A stretch of 18,801 nucleotides of DNA from Candidatus Bathyarchaeota archaeon (GCA_030691555.1 JAUYEB010000150.1:1-18801), one strand, 5' to 3'; numbered from the stretch's first letter, positions 6,617-14,751 are shown. A program made the numbers and translations. The notes: generated by a model from the letters alone, not told the origin.

Positions 6617-6923
6617 CCCCGAGAACTCCAGATACTGCGGGAATACGGCGACGCTGAATGTCAACTAGGCAAATATGAGGAAGAAAGCCGCGGAGATCGA
6701 GATTTCACCCTTCGAGAATAAGAGGAAAAACACCACGGCCAGAATCATCATAACGAGGAATGGGATCAGTTGGAGTCGAGAGCCGGGATACTCCCGCGTC
6801 TCGATCCACGAATCATTCTTTGGGGTTTTCTCAGACGAGATCAAGATTCCGAGACTGATGCTAACTAACTATTGGGTACAATTGATAAATATATTCCAAC
6901 TCGCTAAGTCGACCCCGAGGATT
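6617..6923. other. Divergent intergenic region, about 300 bases
   Basis: This separates the small membrane protein gene (minus) from the binding-protein gene (plus). It holds a TATA element near its right end. From an ATG at 6675 the region is open in frame with the binding protein, but the translation is polar and unlike a signal peptide or any SBP lobe. I therefore treat it as untranslated, with the ATGs at 6675 and 6858 as alternative starts. No RNA gene or repeat was seen. Confidence 0.4.
6885..6895 (+). promoter_or_regulatory. TATA box for the binding-protein gene
   Basis: ATAAATATATT is the most AT-rich motif of the intergenic region. Its centre is about 34 bases before the proposed TTG start at 6924, so transcription would begin only a few bases before the start codon. 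This favours TTG 6924 over the upstream ATGs. Confidence 0.5.
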
Positions 6924-9077
6924 TTGAACGACACACCGAACTCAACGCAAAAAATTGTGGCAATTATGACGGTGCTGCTGCTTTCGGCCGCCACACTAGC
7001 GGTGAAGGCGGGTGTATCATCGAGCATCGGGCCACTGGAAGGCCCATACTTCAGAGAGATTCGATTCAAGATATACGCCACGCCCGAGGAGGAGACGACG
7101 GCTCTACTCTCGGGAGACGTGGACATCGTCGACTTCTTCACATCCGACCAGATACCCGACATCAAGGCAGGCCTGGACTCGGGTATGCTCACCACCGCTC
7201 AGAACGCCGAGCAGGGCGTCTGGGGATTCAGCCTACAGTGCGAACGATACCCGCTCAACCTCGTACAATTCCGACGCGCCATCGCCCACCTATGTGACAA
7301 AGACAAGTACGTCAGCGAAGGCCTTCAAGGACTCGGGTACAAGATCAACACGTTCCTCGGCTCCCCAAGCTACGGCCCATGGAGTGGAACCTCATACAGA
7401 TCATACGACCTCGACCCAACGAAGGCAGCGCAACTCCTCGACAGCATCGGCTTCGTCATGGGCGCTGACGGTCTGCGCGTAGACCCCGAGACGAACACCA
7501 CGATGAGAACCTTAACAATCATTGCCCGCTCAGATCAGTCACATAGGATATTCTCCGCGCGGGAGCTGGCCAAGCAGTTCGCCGCCATCGGTATCCCATA
7601 CTATCTCCAAGAAGTCCCACGATCCATCGCCTCACCAATCGTATTAAACGAACAGGACTACGACATCTACACGGCAGGATGGGGAGGGGGCCCAGACGTT
7701 GACTGGATATACGACCTCTTCTACTCAACCTCTCCACCGCCCCGGAACTTTGAGCTATTCAAGAACAGCACAATCGACGCAGCCCTCGATAAGCTGAAGT
7801 ACGGCGAAACGAACGCGGAGGCCGTAGAAGGTGCCCAGCTCGCCCAGAAATACCTTTCAGAGCAGGTGCCGTTCATCCCACTCTACACCAAAGCCTACAC
7901 ATCGCCCTACAACGTCCGGCTCAAGAACACCATCGACCTCTCATGGTGGAGCGGCGTGACCAACTCGATGACTTTCATATTCGCTACCGACAAGACACAA
8001 GAATACGGCTCCGTCCTTAACGTCGGGTGGACGTCCGACCCGCAGGAGGCAAGTCCATTATACGAGATCAACTGGTGGTGGGACGCCATGCTCAACGGCG
8101 TCATCTACGACACCACTATTAACCTCGACCCCGAGACTCTCGCTGAGATCCCGTGGCTGGCCAAATCATGGGAAACGGAGCCCTGGACTGCCCCCGACGG
8201 ATCACCAGGGCTGAAGATAACCTTCACCCTTAACGACGGCATCGAGTGGCACGACGGCCAACCCCTCACCGCCGACGATCTCGTCTTCACGTGGACATAC
8301 GCCAAGCAGCAGCGGAACCCCATCTACGCCCCACACCTCACAAGCTTCGTCAAGGGCGAAGCCAGAGACAGGCTCACCGCGATCGCTTACATGAACACGA
8401 CGAGCCACTGGACCCTCCGCGGGATAGGCGCGAACATCCCCATCATCCCCAGGCACATCTGGCAGAACATCAAAGACTCGTCCAAATACCGGCCAATCTC
8501 GGAGGGCACCCTCACAGGAACTGGACCCTACATGTTCAAGGAGTACAAACCCGGCGAGGAGTTCGTCGTGACGGCAAACCCCGACTACTTCCTGAAGCCC
8601 TCGGACAGCACCCTGAGCCTCCCAGAGGTCCAGATAACGCAGGGGGAGACCAAGACCTACACCTCACACAGGGCGACCTACAACAACAAACCCGTAACGA
8701 ACGGCACATACACAATAACTCTCTCCCAGACGGGGACCGAGGTCAAGACATTCAAGGGCACTGTGGCGACCGACGGGACATACACCGCGACCCTCAACAC
8801 CCGGGACGCCACCCCGGGCACATACGACGTGGCCGTCAAACTCACCGCCAAAGCCGGCCCCGTCGGCCTAGGCAGCCTCGACAGGTACAGGATGACAGTC
8901 ACCGGGAAAAAAGTGGACTACCACGTACGCAGTCATCCTCGCAGCCGTCGCCACCATCTCGGCGGGATACTTCCTAAAGAGAAGAAGCAGACATCGAGCG
9001 GTTTGAAAAGAAATCACCCCCATCCGGGGGGAATGGTCAAGCCCCCGCCCCACCTCCGATCCCTAACACCTTCTTGA
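6924..9077 (+). CDS. Family 5 (Opp/Dpp) solute-binding protein, lobes in permuted order, frameshifted before the anchor
   Basis: A secreted binding protein for an Opp/Dpp-type importer. Starting at TTG 6924 it has a signal sequence with IVAIMTVLLLSAATLAV. Residues about 40-355 correspond to the later part of SBP_bac_5: FREIRFKIYATPEEETTALL, then SGDVDI, YDLDPTKAAQLL, and QVPFIPLYTKA. Only then, at about 362-557, comes the normally N-terminal part: LNVGWTSDP, LDPETLAEIPWLAKSWE, EWHDGQPLTADDLVFTW, GTGPYMF, and NPDYF. A beta-rich domain follows (about 560-655). Shifting frame at an A-run at 8907-8912 gives a clean membrane anchor ending at 9006. The literal frame instead runs to 9077 and overlaps the convergent rhomboid gene. 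No permease is adjacent. The ligand may be a peptide or a sugar; this cannot be read from sequence. Confidence 0.85.
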   Translation: MNDTPNSTQKIVAIMTVLLLSAATLAVKAGVSSSIGPLEGPYFREIRFKIYATPEEETTALLSGDVDIVDFFTSDQIPDIKAGLDSGMLTTAQNAEQGVWGFSLQCERYPLNLVQFRRAIAHLCDKDKYVSEGLQGLGYKINTFLGSPSYGPWSGTSYRSYDLDPTKAAQLLDSIGFVMGADGLRVDPETNTTMRTLTIIARSDQSHRIFSARELAKQFAAIGIPYYLQEVPRSIASPIVLNEQDYDIYTAGWGGGPDVDWIYDLFYSTSPPPRNFELFKNSTIDAALDKLKYGETNAEAVEGAQLAQKYLSEQVPFIPLYTKAYTSPYNVRLKNTIDLSWWSGVTNSMTFIFATDKTQEYGSVLNVGWTSDPQEASPLYEINWWWDAMLNGVIYDTTINLDPETLAEIPWLAKSWETEPWTAPDGSPGLKITFTLNDGIEWHDGQPLTADDLVFTWTYAKQQRNPIYAPHLTSFVKGEARDRLTAIAYMNTTSHWTLRGIGANIPIIPRHIWQNIKDSSKYRPISEGTLTGTGPYMFKEYKPGEEFVVTANPDYFLKPSDSTLSLPEVQITQGETKTYTSHRATYNNKPVTNGTYTITLSQTGTEVKTFKGTVATDGTYTATLNTRDATPGTYDVAVKLTAKAGPVGLGSLDRYRMTVTGKKVDYHVRSHPRSRRHHLGGILPKEKKQTSSGLKRNHPHPGGMVKPPPHLRSLTPS
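8907..9006 (+). other. Out-of-frame C-terminal membrane anchor of the binding protein
   Basis: After a run of six A the literal frame becomes basic and His/Pro-rich. Dropping one base of the run gives TYAVILAAVATISAGYFLKR followed by a short basic tail and a TGA at 9004-9006. This is the one-helix anchor expected at the end of archaeal binding proteins, and the other binding protein in this window ends the same way. It could be a sequencing or assembly error, a real mutation, or slippage producing two forms. Confidence 0.8.
9017..9030. terminator. GC hairpin between convergent genes
   Basis: CCCCC-ATCC-GGGGG forms a five-pair stem just after the corrected end of the binding-protein gene (9006) and just before the stop of the rhomboid gene (9037). 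It could act on either strand. There is no strong T-run next to it. Confidence 0.35.
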
Positions 9078-9738
9078 CGTTCCCCCACTCGATGGCTAGG
9101 ATGAAGGCTAGGACGAAGGAGGACCCGTGTATCAGCACGTTGACGTCACGCCCGTAGCTCAAGAACGAGCTCGTATAGAAGACCATCCACACGCAGACGG
9201 GGACGAAGACGAGGAGATTTACCAGTAAGGCCCCTCGCCCCCCACCCGCCCCTGGGCCCTCGCCGCTGTAGATATCCCAGAAGTTGACCAGGCAGAACCC
9301 CATGACGGCGCCCTCGGAGGCATAGACGAGCCCCGAGGCACCCATCGAGCCGATGTTCACGATCACGATCCAGACCACATTCGACAGGACCGTCGAGGCG
9401 AAGACGGCGGCGAGGAAGAAGACTACCCTCCCCGCCTTCTCCTCCCCGGGCAGGAAGTAGTTGGTAAAAGGGAAGACGAGGAAGAAGGAGAGGAGCCCAA
9501 CTAGGTTCATGGCGAGGTGACCAAGATCACTGTGGACAAAGAGGGAGGTGACAACGCCCCACGGCGTCGATCTGGACGCCAGAAGCACACCGTCGAGCCA
9601 TGGGAACACGGAGCCAAGAGCGAAGACACACAGGCCGACGCCGAGAAAAGCAACGTAAAAAAACATGAGAACCCGAAAACCGCGTAAGATAGCTAGGATC
9701 TTCGACGCAACGTCCTTCGGCGCCTCAAGGGTTGACAA
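9037..9738 (-). CDS. Rhomboid family intramembrane serine protease
   Basis: 233 residues with about six transmembrane helices. The family signatures are complete: TPWGVVTSLFVHSDLGHLAM (58-77, with H74) followed by N78; the catalytic serine S135 in GASGLVYA; and the catalytic histidine H204 in LIHGSSFVLA. Rhomboids cut single-pass membrane proteins within or next to their helix. The start is a TTG at 9736-9738, with TTGAGG nine bases upstream. It lies 58 bases after the unknown anchored protein on the same strand and converges on the binding-protein gene. Both neighbours are single-pass anchored exoproteins, so they are plausible but unproven substrates. Confidence 0.9.
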   Translation of the reverse strand: MSTLEAPKDVASKILAILRGFRVLMFFYVAFLGVGLCVFALGSVFPWLDGVLLASRSTPWGVVTSLFVHSDLGHLAMNLVGLLSFFLVFPFTNYFLPGEEKAGRVVFFLAAVFASTVLSNVVWIVIVNIGSMGASGLVYASEGAVMGFCLVNFWDIYSGEGPGAGGGRGALLVNLLVFVPVCVWMVFYTSSFLSYGRDVNVLIHGSSFVLAFILAIEWGNVKKVLGIGGGAGA

Positions 9739-9796
9739 CGACGCGCCTCAACCGGTAACCCGAGTCTAAACCACGCAGGAGAAGGGATAAAGCCTC

Positions 9797-10723
9797 TCAG
9801 AGCGAGCGCAGCTCACCCATCAAGTACGACTTGTCGTACCTCGCCACCACCAGGATGTAGTTATCCATCACCTGGAAATCTGTCGCGTTTTTGTTCGCCT
9901 GTTTGATGTTATCCAGATTTTTCTCGGCGGCCTCCGTGGTGTTGAACGCGTATAAGCTCCTCGTAACTATTTTGTTACTCTCATAGCTCACCTTCGTCGA
10001 GGTCGCCACCACATCGCTCACTGAGTATGGAAATATGGAATAGGAGAAGGCTAAGTCCTCCGATGGGGAGAGGACATAGAACGCTGCCTTCACCTTCGGT
10101 TCGTCTATAAGCCTGGAAGTTCCGGCCTCGTTCCCAAGGGCGCCCTCCAGGATGCTGAGCCCCTTGGCGGAGTCCGAGTATAGGAGGAATCCGTTCTTGA
10201 GACTGGTGTATCCGGTAACATAGGCGGGTGTGCCAGAGGTTGACCGGATCACCTGATAAATGACCGAATCTCCATACGTCGTGTTTTCGATCGCCTTTGC
10301 CTCAAGTTCCTTCTTGAGGGCAGAATAAGTTGGAGAGTCCAGTTTCAAGATATTCAGGGCGAGTTCCTCAGAATTTGGGTTAGGATTCGGATACAGGACG
10401 ACGACAGCTGACGCGCAGTTCCTAACAGTGACAGTCGTCGAAAAACCCAATACCTCAAGCAGTTCCTCAGAGGTAAATACACTGAAATTTCCAGTTGTCT
10501 TGAATACCTCCGTAAAATTCATCATAACTACCTTCTCATAGCCCGGTGCAACGAAATATGCCCAATCTGGGATCTTCACATCGTATGAGGAGGGTATGTG
10601 TTGTATTGACTGGAGCTTGGGAAGATAGATAATGATTACAGTAGCTGCTGTTAAAATTAGGAAAGTTGCAAGGAATGTAATTATTAATATTCTGTTCCCA
10701 TTTCCACCATTTTTTACGGCCAT
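9797..10723 (-). CDS. Unknown membrane-anchored extracellular protein
   Basis: 308 residues from the ATG at 10721-10723 (a GTG 15 bases upstream is the other option). After a short basic N-terminus there is one helix (ILIITFLATFLILTAATVII, about 11-30). About 270 polar residues follow, rich in Ser/Thr/Asn with several N-x-S/T sites, fitting an extracellular glycosylated domain. No cysteine pairs, no enzyme motif, and no family that I recognise. It diverges from the three-helix protein at 10778 and is followed by the rhomboid gene. The ATG lies about 25 bases from the shared TATA element, so the message is probably leaderless. Confidence 0.8.
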   Translation of the reverse strand: MAVKNGGNGNRILIITFLATFLILTAATVIIIYLPKLQSIQHIPSSYDVKIPDWAYFVAPGYEKVVMMNFTEVFKTTGNFSVFTSEELLEVLGFSTTVTVRNCASAVVVLYPNPNPNSEELALNILKLDSPTYSALKKELEAKAIENTTYGDSVIYQVIRSTSGTPAYVTGYTSLKNGFLLYSDSAKGLSILEGALGNEAGTSRLIDEPKVKAAFYVLSPSEDLAFSYSIFPYSVSDVVATSTKVSYESNKIVTRSLYAFNTTEAAEKNLDNIKQANKNATDFQVMDNYILVVARYDKSYLMGELRSL

Positions 10724-10742
10724 AATAATCTCTCGCACTAAA

Positions 10743-10756
10743 TTTTTAAATAATAA
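10743..10756. promoter_or_regulatory. Shared bidirectional TATA element
   Basis: TTTTTAAATAATAA reads as a TATA box on both strands. It lies about 25 bases before the ATG at 10723 on the minus strand and about 29 bases before the TTG at 10778 on the plus strand. Both spacings predict leaderless or nearly leaderless messages from one element. The whole divergent gap is only 54 bases. Confidence 0.6.
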
Positions 10757-10777
10757 GCTGCAGGAAAATAATAGTAC

Positions 10778-11137
10778 TTGTCGAATATTAAACAGGTATT
10801 AATGAAATCTTTACGTTTGTCGATAGAGATAACCATTTTAAATGTAGCTCTAAGTCTTCTCGTATCTAAAGTTTATTTCGATAACCTCGACCAAAGCCAA
10901 ATCACTGAGCTATTCGGCAATCTCACGCTCTTAGGGGTGATGCTCCTTTTTCTATATGGAGGCGCCATCGACTTCTCGGGCACAGCAAAGTGGGCTGAGG
11001 CAATGAAGTTGCTAAAGCTCCACGGAAAGGATTGGGAGAAGGGCGACTCTAGAGAGGCGGAGAGGAAGGCCCTCGTATACATAATCTGTGGGGGTATCCT
11101 TCTACTCGAAATAAGTATTCTAGCCATTAGAAGTTGA
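10778..11137 (+). CDS. Small three-helix membrane protein, unknown
   Basis: 119 residues starting at TTG (10778-10780), which is where transcription from the shared TATA element should begin. Three hydrophobic segments are at about 16-33, 48-65 (LTLLGVMLLFLYGGAI) and 97-117 (LVYIICGGILLLEISILAI). Between the second and third lies a charged cytoplasmic-looking stretch, KWAEAMKLLKLHGKDWEKGD, ending in SREAERK. I do not recognise the family. It converges on the large binding-protein gene and shares a promoter region with the unknown exoprotein, so the two may be co-regulated. Confidence 0.75.
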   Translation: MSNIKQVLMKSLRLSIEITILNVALSLLVSKVYFDNLDQSQITELFGNLTLLGVMLLFLYGGAIDFSGTAKWAEAMKLLKLHGKDWEKGDSREAERKALVYIICGGILLLEISILAIRS

Positions 11138-11165
11138 AAAAAGAGGGGATTATCGGCTACTTTTT
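11137..11165. terminator. Oligo-T termination signals between convergent genes
   Basis: On the minus strand the binding-protein gene is followed by CCCCTCTTTTTTC (A-run 11137-11142 on the plus strand). On the plus strand TTTTT at 11161-11165 follows the small membrane protein gene. Archaeal RNA polymerase stops at such T-runs without needing a hairpin. The convergent gap is only 19 bases. Confidence 0.45.
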
Positions 11166-13679
11166 CCTCATCAGAATATATACCGCTAAGACCACCGCAA
11201 CAACTGCGATCGCTATGGAGGCATAGAGGTAGGTTGTTAAGGAGTCGACGCTCGACTTGAGTGCCGTAACTTGTGTGGCCAGGGCAGTCACATCGTTCTT
11301 CGTGGCTACATTCGCAGAGAGCGTGGACACAGAGTCCGCTGTGGCATATGGTTGTAAGGCTCCTGTCAATATGTCCTTCACCGTTCGAGTTGTGAATTTC
11401 TGAGCCGGCCCAGATGTTGGTGGGAGTATCTGCTCCACCTTTCCTGCGGCGACTAGTTGGTCATAGTAGTTTCCAGCCACGATTGGCCAGTTTGAGGATA
11501 TCGTCGTTGAGACTGTGTAGCCAGTGAAATACGCCCTTATGTAGGTTGTCGCCCAGTCGGGGATGACCATCGCGTGGTAATTACCTTGGCTGTCTGTAAT
11601 GGGGGCGTATCCTGTGTCAATCCAGGTCGTATTGTCCTGGCTCTCCTGGATCCTGACGACGAAGTTGGTGTAGGGAGAACCTGTAACGGGGTTCTTGAAT
11701 ACACCCTCTATTGGGACTGCCTGGCCGTAGATGAAGTTAGCAGCGACCTCGGGCGCAGGTGGGGTAGGTACGATCGCTGATACTCCTGTCGAGTAGCCCG
11801 CTGCGGCTAGTTCCGCCTTGGCGAGTGTGGGGTTGTAAGGATCAGATTTGATTGATGCGTCCTGGTAGCCAGCGCCGAAGGCCTTAAGTACGGTTGTCCC
11901 GGACTCGCCTGCGCCGTCGAGGAGTTGTGACACGATGAGGTCTCTTGGGATTAGGTAGCTTATCGCCTGGCGTACATGACGTGCGGCCTCGGCTGCCTTA
12001 GCCGGGTTGGACTTACCTAGCGGTGTGTCGGTACCGGTGCCAATTATCGGGTTCTGCATGTTGTAGCCCATCTCTTGCCAGCCAACCTGTGGCTTCGAGA
12101 AGACATTGGCTCCCAGTTCCTTCAGGATTTTCTGGTCTGCTGCGAGCTGGTAGTTTGTGTCAAGGGCGTCAATTTCGCCCGTCCTATATGCAGCGATCGC
12201 GGCATCCTTCTCCACTATTGTTACTATGTTGTAGGTCTCAACTGTGAAGTACCCCTTGGCCTCAAGGGCTGCCGTGTTGAAGTACTGGTCGAATTTCGTA
12301 AGGGTGGATAGCCTCTTTACGGGGTCATATCCCTGGTATACATATGGTCCGGTTCCGAATGGACCGTATGCTGTGTAAGTTCCGGTTCCTCCATACTTCG
12401 CTGTGTCCCATGTGAAGGTGTAGGGATTAGCGAGACCCGTCGCGAAGGCGTTGGTGTTCCACTGGCTGTAGGAAATCTTCTCTAGATAGTGCTTGGGGAG
12501 TGGAGCTATCGAGCACTCAGTCTGGTTAAGGAATGCATATGGTTGGAGAGTTGAACCGATATTGAACTCATAGGTGTACTTGTCGATTGCCTTGAAGGTT
12601 GAGGTCGCTTCGGTGAGTGCACCTTCGGAGTTATCGACACTCGTCGTGGTCCCGTTAAGCCATGTGAATGAGACGAGGTTCCCGAATCTGCTAAGTTTGT
12701 CTGATAGGGCGACCGATGCCACTGAGGGGGTCATCAGCGCCATCTCAGCAAAGAGGTAGTCGTCGGATGTTACCTCTACGCCATCGTGGAACTTTATCCC
12801 TGGCTTGATAGAGATTGTCCACGTGCGGCCATCGGTAGAGACCTTAACACTCGACGCCTCATTGAGGTACATGGTATTTGTACGGGGGTCGACGAGTTGT
12901 AGACCACCCTGTGTTGCACCATAGACAAAGAGTGAGTAGAATGAGTTTGAGTCCGCGTTACCCCACGGTGCTAGGCTCGTCCAGTCTCCCGCTTCAGCGA
13001 ATGTGAATGTTGTCACTCCACTGACGTACTGGAGGTCGCTGAAGGGGGTCGACATCCCGCTGAAAACATTAGCGTCTCCGAAGAGCTTGATCTCGGGCTT
13101 TCGAGCAATAATATCAGATGGTAGATAGATAGGGACGTATGGTTTGTCCTTGTTCAATACAAGGCTCAGTTGCTTGAAGTACGTTAACTGCTGAGCTGAG
13201 TCAAGTGAGGTGTAAATCTTGTTGAGGATCTCGTTAGCTTCGCTGCTGTTGTAGAGTGCATAATTGTTCCCCGTCGGTGGGAATGCCTCCGGGGTTCCAA
13301 CGTACTGAGACTTTATGTCGGGTACAGGAGATGTAAAGCCCCAACCAATGAAGCCTATGTCATATCCACCGTCGACAAAGGTCTTCCCCATCTTTGTTGA
13401 GTCCTCGGGGAACAACCTGTTTATCAAGTCAGAGAAGGTCACATAGACCACTCTCGCATTAACTCCAACGGATTGTAGCGCATTAGCTATGAGCGCTGCG
13501 TGCTGCCGTCGAACGGGGTTCGTAGTCGGGGCGAGCAGGGTTATCGAGAAGAGCGAGGATGCAGCGTTTACAGGGGTGGGAGTCGATATATTGATCGAGC
13601 TGAATATTAGAATAAAGGTTAAAAATCCTAAAAGCACACCCGTAAAAGCCTTAATTGACGTTTTTCTGCTTCTTTCCAT
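11157..13679 (-). CDS. Family 5 (Opp/Dpp) solute-binding protein, membrane-anchored, lobes in permuted order
   Basis: About 840 residues; positions are counted from a GTG at 13691, and the ATG at 13677-13679 is chosen. A signal peptide (about 12-43) ends NAASS. Residues about 46-205 match the last third of SBP_bac_5: TLLAPTTNPVRRQHAALIAN, YDIGFIGWG, EANEILNKIYTSLD, KPYVPIYLP. Residues about 226-635 match the first two thirds: FTFAEAGDWTSLAPWG, IKFHDGVEVTSDDYLF, FGTGPYVYQGY, AAYRTGEIDALD, VRQAISYLIPRDLI, and AKAELAAAGY. A beta-rich domain (about 645-735), a coiled-coil-like stretch (VSTLSANVATKNDVTALATQ) and a final helix with RKK follow. It diverges from the importer operon and is its likely receptor. 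The ligand (peptide or oligosaccharide) is unknown. Confidence 0.9.
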   Translation of the reverse strand: MERSRKTSIKAFTGVLLGFLTFILIFSSINISTPTPVNAASSLFSITLLAPTTNPVRRQHAALIANALQSVGVNARVVYVTFSDLINRLFPEDSTKMGKTFVDGGYDIGFIGWGFTSPVPDIKSQYVGTPEAFPPTGNNYALYNSSEANEILNKIYTSLDSAQQLTYFKQLSLVLNKDKPYVPIYLPSDIIARKPEIKLFGDANVFSGMSTPFSDLQYVSGVTTFTFAEAGDWTSLAPWGNADSNSFYSLFVYGATQGGLQLVDPRTNTMYLNEASSVKVSTDGRTWTISIKPGIKFHDGVEVTSDDYLFAEMALMTPSVASVALSDKLSRFGNLVSFTWLNGTTTSVDNSEGALTEATSTFKAIDKYTYEFNIGSTLQPYAFLNQTECSIAPLPKHYLEKISYSQWNTNAFATGLANPYTFTWDTAKYGGTGTYTAYGPFGTGPYVYQGYDPVKRLSTLTKFDQYFNTAALEAKGYFTVETYNIVTIVEKDAAIAAYRTGEIDALDTNYQLAADQKILKELGANVFSKPQVGWQEMGYNMQNPIIGTGTDTPLGKSNPAKAAEAARHVRQAISYLIPRDLIVSQLLDGAGESGTTVLKAFGAGYQDASIKSDPYNPTLAKAELAAAGYSTGVSAIVPTPPAPEVAANFIYGQAVPIEGVFKNPVTGSPYTNFVVRIQESQDNTTWIDTGYAPITDSQGNYHAMVIPDWATTYIRAYFTGYTVSTTISSNWPIVAGNYYDQLVAAGKVEQILPPTSGPAQKFTTRTVKDILTGALQPYATADSVSTLSANVATKNDVTALATQVTALKSSVDSLTTYLYASIAIAVVAVVLAVYILMRKK

Positions 13680-13720
13680 TTTTCTATACACTTCTCCTAC
13701 ATTATTTGAAGGAACCCAGA

Positions 13721-13730
13721 TATTTTAAAT
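13721..13730. promoter_or_regulatory. Bidirectional TATA element between binding protein and importer operon
   Basis: TATTTTAAAT is self-complementary in its core. On the plus strand it predicts a start near 13752, leaving a leader with GAAGGA before the permease ATG at 13772. On the minus strand it predicts a start near 13699, leaving about 20 bases with GGAGA before the binding-protein ATG. This suggests coordinated expression of receptor and transporter. Confidence 0.55.
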
Positions 13731-13771
13731 GTTTGGTGTTAAAAGCATTAATGAGAAGGAATAGTGGTTGA

Positions 13772-14740
13772 ATGGCTGGTATTACTAAATATATTATTCG
13801 TAGATTTCTTTTTATGATTCCCGTCTTTTTAGGGGTTTCGATACTTACTTTCACCATATCTAATGCTGCGGGGGATCCTCTCGCTATACTTAGGCAGGGG
13901 CTGAAATCGGTTTCCCCACAGGTGATAGCTTCTTTACGGGCTTACTATCACCTCGACCAGCCACTCTATGTTAGATATTTTTATTGGCTGTGGGATATCC
14001 TCCACCTCAACCTGGGTGTGAGCGCTTCGGGCACCCCTGTTGCTGATAAGATTGGACCATGGGTGTTTACGACCCTAGAGCTTCAGATTCCTGCGTTACT
14101 ACTGGCTGTTCTCATTGGTATACCGCTTGGAGTCTACTCGGCAAGGCACCCATACTCAAAGGGCGACGTTGCTGTGACCGGTTTCGCCCTCTTCGGATAC
14201 TCGATGCCTACTTTCTGGCTTGGATTGATGATGATAATAATCTTCTCACTTTACCTCGGCTGGCTCCCCTCTGCGGGTGCGGCGGGGATCACTCGCCTAT
14301 GGTGGGGGAGTGAGTTAGGGGACAGACTAGCCCACCTCCTCATGCCACTACTTGTTTTAACCTATGTTCAACTGGCGACATTCGTCCGTTTAATTAGGGG
14401 GAATATGCTCCAGACCCTGAGGGATGATTATGTCCTCGCTGCCCGAGCATGCGGGTTGAGTGAAAGAACAGTCGTCTATAAGCATGCGCTTAGAAACGCG
14501 ATCACACCCATCGTAACCATTGTGGGGTTGAGCTTTGGATCATCTTTGGCCGGTGCCCCTGGGCTGGAGACGACTTTCAGTTGGCCAGGACTCGGCTACC
14601 AGTTCGTTGTCGCGACGTACTCACTTGACATACCGATGATCGTCGGGATCACAGTCGTGATCACAGTAATGCTGATGGTCGCGAACCTCATCACAGATCT
14701 GGTCTACGGTATGATAGACCCAAGGATCAGGCTAGGCTAG
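13772..14740 (+). CDS. dppB: Opp/Dpp-type ABC importer permease, DppB family
   Basis: 322 residues, the family's normal length, with six transmembrane helices. The N-terminus IIRRFLFMIPVFLGVSILTF and the segment VSPQVIASLRAYYHLDQPLY are typical of DppB/OppB. The EAA coupling loop that contacts the ATPases reads YVLAARACGLSE (220-231), followed by a KHALRNAITP stretch. The C-terminal IDPRIRLG is also typical. It is first in the operon, directly behind the bidirectional promoter. It forms the membrane pore with the DppC-type subunit. Confidence 0.96.
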   Translation: MAGITKYIIRRFLFMIPVFLGVSILTFTISNAAGDPLAILRQGLKSVSPQVIASLRAYYHLDQPLYVRYFYWLWDILHLNLGVSASGTPVADKIGPWVFTTLELQIPALLLAVLIGIPLGVYSARHPYSKGDVAVTGFALFGYSMPTFWLGLMMIIIFSLYLGWLPSAGAAGITRLWWGSELGDRLAHLLMPLLVLTYVQLATFVRLIRGNMLQTLRDDYVLAARACGLSERTVVYKHALRNAITPIVTIVGLSFGSSLAGAPGLETTFSWPGLGYQFVVATYSLDIPMIVGITVVITVMLMVANLITDLVYGMIDPRIRLG

Positions 14741-14751
14741 GGGGTTATTGA

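Noticed and set aside
8246..8977. Plus-strand frame rich in Arg, Pro, His and Gln
   Set aside because: It is the +1 frame of the binding-protein gene, whose own frame has strong SBP motifs. Only its last about 30 codons (the anchor) are meaningful, and they are reported as a frameshift.
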